A stretch of DNA of 9,375 nt, taken from NCBI GenBank assembly GCA_027346125.1, contig DAIEST010000252.1:1-9375 (forward strand), in the 5' to 3' direction. The translations under genes and the position numbers were made by a program. Shown here in pieces: positions 6,416-9,375 of this stretch (positions are counted from its first letter, which is position 1; every line of letters begins with the position of its first letter). A model generated the notes under the pieces. That model was not told the DNA's origin, did not search any database, and was given only the letters and a program-made list of their open reading frames with translations. The stretch is from Leptospirillum sp. Lineage in GTDB: Bacteria > Nitrospirota > Leptospirillia > Leptospirillales > Leptospirillaceae.

Positions 6416-7300
6416 TCACCCATTTGACTGAACGAACACTACGTTCAGAACATCCCTCTCAATGGAAGGCCAATCTTTTATTCGTGTTCCAATCTGGCCT
6501 TTTTCCAGCAAGTAACAAGAATACCCGTATTGTCCCATCTGGGAGAGATAATCCCAAACACTGCTATTGGAGACATGTTTCAGATATTCGGGCGATATTT
6601 CCGAAAGGATCATTGGTTTCGTTCTTTTGAGAGTCGAAGCGGCTCCCTGAAAAACCAAAGGTTCCGCACCCTCGACATCAATCTTGACGAAATCTATTTC
6701 CCTGCCCGTATCCAATATCTGGTCCAAGGTACTTACAGTCACGTTTTGACTGGAGAAGGATTGCTGAGATTGTCTCACGAGTCTGGATGAGCCTGGATTG
6801 TTGATGCTCGTGTTCCACTCGAGTGTTCCCTCTCCCGGGATATTTGAAAGAGCAGTGTTATGAACTTCAATATTTTTAAATCCATTCAGATCGATTGATT
6901 TCTTGAGATGCAAAAAGGTCGACAGTCTCGGCTCAAACGCAATGACTCGTCCTTTTTCGCCAACTATTTTCGACGCTTTCAGGGAATACCATCCGATATT
7001 TGCCCCAATATCAACAAAAACAGAACCAGATGAAAGAGCACCGAGAATGAAGCCTGTCTCTTCAAGCTCGTATTGATCAAAGAGCGCTCCCAGGGAGACA
7101 CCATGGTCCAGGAGATCAAGATAAATCATGGTTCCATCCTGAAGCTCCGACATCACCCATTTTTCGCCGGGCATTGAAGAAATGATCTTCCTGAAAAATT
7201 CCCGAGACGACTCCAACGCCTGATATTCTTCCGGCAACACAATATATTTTGCCAAACTCTGCAAATACTTCTTCTTAAACTTATCGAATATCTTTTTCAT
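6416..7300 (-). CDS. FkbM-family SAM-dependent methyltransferase
   Basis: A 294-residue protein with a class I methyltransferase fold of the FkbM type. SAM motif I is VFVDIGANIGWYS (94-106), motif II ends in VIAFEPR with Glu123 as the likely ribose ligand, and the FkbM signature is DFVKIDVEGAEPLVFQG (203-219). Residues 1-90 form an N-terminal helical region. FkbM-type enzymes O-methylate a hydroxyl, and in surface glycan clusters they often methylate a sugar of the O-antigen or a capping residue. The start is ATG 7300 with GGGAG at 7306-7310, 5 bases upstream. It lies 70 bases after the GT2 gene and 108 bases before the waaF-like gene. Its codons are noticeably more AT-rich than those of the heptose genes, in common with its two upstream neighbours, which suggests a separately acquired module. 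The methylated substrate is unknown. Confidence 0.88.
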   Translation of the reverse strand: MKKIFDKFKKKYLQSLAKYIVLPEEYQALESSREFFRKIISSMPGEKWVMSELQDGTMIYLDLLDHGVSLGALFDQYELEETGFILGALSSGSVFVDIGANIGWYSLKASKIVGEKGRVIAFEPRLSTFLHLKKSIDLNGFKNIEVHNTALSNIPGEGTLEWNTSINNPGSSRLVRQSQQSFSSQNVTVSTLDQILDTGREIDFVKIDVEGAEPLVFQGAASTLKRTKPMILSEISPEYLKHVSNSSVWDYLSQMGQYGYSCYLLEKGQIGTRIKDWPSIERDVLNVVFVQSNG

Positions 7301-7370
7301 TCATTCTCCCGATCTAGGATCAGATTGAAACGCAAATCATATTATTTGGACAATGGCAATTTTGCATGTT

Positions 7371-8429
7371 TCATTGCCCTTTTTGACAATACGGACAATC
7401 GTGAAAATCTCCAAAAAGGTTATCGAGAAATTTCCGATCCATCTGCTCCGGGAGTGGATCGTCCGAAAAAATTTCCGATCTAAAGTACCGCTTGCGAAGT
7501 CTCGACGGAAAATAGGACCTGATCAACATTTTCCAGGATTTGAGGTCCAAGGGCCTGGTCCGAAGAGATTTCTGAAGCAGAAATCTTCCCAGAGCGACTC
7601 CTTTTTCGTAAGAGAAAAAAGGGAAACTCGCCTCCCTGAGCCACTGGCTTTTTAAATAACGAAAACCTCCAGGATCGCAGACATCCCGATGAAGCATGCA
7701 TAAATTTCTTAATTTGTGAAAGAAGTAGTCTTGATTGATGAGATTTCTCGTCCAGAACACAATGTTTTTTCGTTTTTCATACAGGAATTCTTTTGAAGGG
7801 ACTCTAAAACGAATGATGGGTTCCGGGATACAGGCAAAGGGACCTTCAAAAAACATACGAACGGATAAATCATCATCCTCCATATAACAAGGACTGAAAT
7901 GAAGATCGAACAGCCTTTTTTCCAATGAGGGTTTCTTTTCAAAAAACATTACGGATGGAAGAAGAAACACCAAACTCGACATACCAGGAAATATTTTCCT
8001 GGCCCATTCGGGGACTGTGTTACGAGTACCTTGCTCCAGAATGGTGGCATTGTCCAAGGAAACCTTGTCGATCAAACCATAGACGATTGATGTTTCCGGA
8101 TGGGCTTCAATGGCATCCCGCTGGAGCTTCAGGCGGTCCGGGTACATCATGTCATCATCGTCCAGTAAGGCAATATAGCGTCCTCTGCTCTCAAGAATGC
8201 CCCTGTTTCGAGCAAATGTGACTCCTTGAAGAGGCTCATGGACGATACGGATTCTGGACGGATAATTTTGGGAGTAGAGGTCGGTGATCGCTCGTGTTTC
8301 CGGAGAAGCGTTGTTATCAACAAGAACAAGTTCCCAGTCCGTTTCGGTCTGGGCCAGAACGGATTCGATCGCGTCTTTCAGGAACACCCCTGACCGAAAA
8401 CACGGAATCACCACAGAAATCAGCGGCAT
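7371..8429 (-). CDS. GT2-family glycosyltransferase (GT-A fold)
   Basis: A 352-residue inverting glycosyltransferase. The GT-A domain covers about residues 1-230: SVVIPCFRSG (5-14), Asp38 in LVDNNAS for nucleotide binding, FARNRGILESRGRYIALLDDDD (72-93) containing the metal-binding DxD region, and an acidic EDDD (184-187) in the position of the ED catalytic base motif. The remaining C-terminal part, about 120 residues, is basic and aromatic-rich with no confident transmembrane helix; it may associate with the membrane. The protein ends with a CPYC pair a few residues from the C-terminus. The start is ATG 8429, because MPLISVVIPC is the normal beginning of the fold. The only ribosome-binding-site-like GGAG (8443-8446) is about 13 bases away. 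It lies 41 bases after the methyltransferase-like gene. It most likely adds a sugar to O-antigen or another surface glycan; donor sugar unknown. Confidence 0.88.
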   Translation of the reverse strand: MPLISVVIPCFRSGVFLKDAIESVLAQTETDWELVLVDNNASPETRAITDLYSQNYPSRIRIVHEPLQGVTFARNRGILESRGRYIALLDDDDMMYPDRLKLQRDAIEAHPETSIVYGLIDKVSLDNATILEQGTRNTVPEWARKIFPGMSSLVFLLPSVMFFEKKPSLEKRLFDLHFSPCYMEDDDLSVRMFFEGPFACIPEPIIRFRVPSKEFLYEKRKNIVFWTRNLINQDYFFHKLRNLCMLHRDVCDPGGFRYLKSQWLREASFPFFSYEKGVALGRFLLQKSLRTRPLDLKSWKMLIRSYFPSRLRKRYFRSEIFSDDPLPEQMDRKFLDNLFGDFHDCPYCQKGQ

Positions 8430-8470
8430 GGGGGATTCTTTTCTCCAAGATCATTCATGGATTGTCCCCT

Positions 8471-9375
8471 TCAACGTACTTTTGAAAGAACGAGAAGTTT
8501 CAGAAAAATCCTTTGCCATCTTAAAAAGTTTTTGAGATTTGGAGAATAACGGAAGATGGCATATCCGACCCAAAATGCATCTTTCCAGTCGGAGTGGTTC
8601 CAGTCCGACTTGAGCAGATCCACCAGTTTTTGGGATTGGCTCCATGTATTCCAGGCAAAATACTTCAGATAGAGCCTTGAATCACGTACATGCAGTTTTT
8701 TCCCTCCCCAGGGAACGATGAGTGAAAAAAGGTTTTTTGCTTGCGATTCAAAAAACAAAACTTGCTGGCCATCGTCTTTCCTTTGCTCAACCCTGACAAG
8801 AGAAAATCCGGCTCTTTCAAAATAATGCAAAACAGAATCGAAGGACCAAAAAATATTTCCCTGTCCGTGTTCTTGAAGGCCATGATCTTTCTGTGACGGA
8901 TCATGGACATGGCAATCGTATTTGATGGCAATGAGCCTGCCCTGCCCTGTGCAGACTGACAGGAGCGCCCTGAAAAGATCAAGGTCCTCACAAAAGGATG
9001 GAAGGCACAATTCTTTCAGTTTCCCCGTATCACCGCTACCGCTTTGTTCCTTTTGTTCCTGATGGTTTTTGCGCAACTCCCGGCTGTTCAGAGTGTCCAG
9101 TTGCCGCGCTCCGCAAAAACACATCCTGTGGATGAACAATGGGGAATCTTCCAGAATGTGGCGCATGGGTTTCCCACAGGCAAAGCATGGAGGATTGGAG
9201 ACAATAGAAGTTTTTTTGATGGAAGGAAGGGTTGCCCATAAAACCGTTTCGACAGAAGGTCTTCTTTCTTGCTCTCCGGGAAAAGCTATGATCTGACTTG
9301 CAAGTGGGGATAATGGACGAACTTCAAAAGGGATGATACCGGGTTCCAGATTGATGGTGAAGACGGGAACATCAA
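8471..9375 (-). CDS. Partial gene: zinc-ribbon-like and methyltransferase-like protein, 5' end outside the window
   Basis: The frame is open from the TGA stop at 8471-8473 to the right edge, giving about 300 visible residues without the true start. The first in-frame ATG (9166) falls inside a Cys motif, and I found no in-frame GTG or TTG upstream of it, so the gene begins beyond the window. The motif is C-x2-C (CFAC, codons at 9176-9187) and C-x-C (CFC, 9113-9121), separated by 18 residues, resembling the zinc ribbon that precedes many sugar methyltransferases. Downstream, LDLFRALLSVCTGQGRLIAI and FDSVLHYFERAGFSLVRVE resemble the late strands of class I SAM methyltransferases. However, no glycine-rich SAM motif I is seen between ribbon and these strands, where only about 30 residues intervene. 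The roughly 55 residues before the ribbon match nothing I recognise. It could be a divergent or inactive methyltransferase, or another family. It precedes GT2 by 41 bases and shares its AT-rich composition. Confidence 0.6.
   Translation of the reverse strand, partial: DVPVFTINLEPGIIPFEVRPLSPLASQIIAFPGEQERRPSVETVLWATLPSIKKTSIVSNPPCFACGKPMRHILEDSPLFIHRMCFCGARQLDTLNSRELRKNHQEQKEQSGSGDTGKLKELCLPSFCEDLDLFRALLSVCTGQGRLIAIKYDCHVHDPSQKDHGLQEHGQGNIFWSFDSVLHYFERAGFSLVRVEQRKDDGQQVLFFESQAKNLFSLIVPWGGKKLHVRDSRLYLKYFAWNTWSQSQKLVDLLKSDWNHSDWKDAFWVGYAIFRYSPNLKNFLRWQRIFLKLLVLSKVR

Noticed and set aside
7301..7370. Possible promoter before the fkbM gene (TATGAT on the minus strand)
   Set aside because: No -35 or extended -10 at proper spacing; the 70-base gap is compatible with continued transcription from the GT2 gene.
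9036..9239. Minus-strand ORF of 67 codons near the right edge as a start for the last gene
   Set aside because: It is in a different frame from the zinc-ribbon-like protein, ends early and shows no domain; the frame ending at 8471 is open to the edge and contains the Cys motif.

Overview
All genes that I can support in this window lie on the minus strand, so the order of transcription runs from the right edge to the left edge. The content is a cell-surface glycan locus of a Gram-negative bacterium: three GT9 (ADP-heptose:LPS heptosyltransferase family) genes, a GmhB-type heptose bisphosphate phosphatase, two further glycosyltransferases, a sugar deacetylase and methyltransferases. L-glycero-D-manno-heptose built on an LPS inner core points to an outer-membrane organism. 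The taxon cannot be fixed from the sequence; a proteobacterium or a Nitrospirota member such as Leptospirillum are only guesses.

Right part (about 6416-9375), AT-richer: a 5'-truncated gene with a zinc-ribbon-like Cys motif and a methyltransferase-like C-terminal half, then a GT2 glycosyltransferase, then an FkbM-type methyltransferase. These look like an accessory module for decorating O-antigen or another surface glycan.

Middle and left part (about 346-6307), GC-richer: a tightly packed run of waaF-like GT9, gmhB-like phosphatase, a small Trm112/UPF0434 zinc protein, GT9, GT9, polysaccharide deacetylase and GT4. Three junctions are ATGA stop/start overlaps (5237-5240, 3371-3374, 2289-2292), and the others are 13 to 39 bases, as expected for one coupled operon. 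The GT9 enzymes would add heptoses to the lipid A-Kdo core, GmhB would help make the ADP-heptose donor, and the GT4 plus deacetylase would add and then trim a further sugar, probably an N-acetylated one.

The left edge holds a DUF433 (antitoxin-like) gene, preceded by a good ribosome binding site that overlaps a 10-base palindrome. Its possible toxin partner would lie outside the window.

The longest gap between genes is the 108 bases at 6308-6415. It separates the two composition classes and contains a possible extended -10 promoter and an inverted repeat over the putative ribosome binding site. I saw no tRNA, rRNA, CRISPR array, insertion sequence or convincing intrinsic terminator. Most of the window is orthodox core-oligosaccharide biosynthesis. 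The less ordinary points are the truncated methyltransferase-like gene, the Trm112-like protein inside a heptose operon, the GT4/deacetylase pair and the DUF433 gene.
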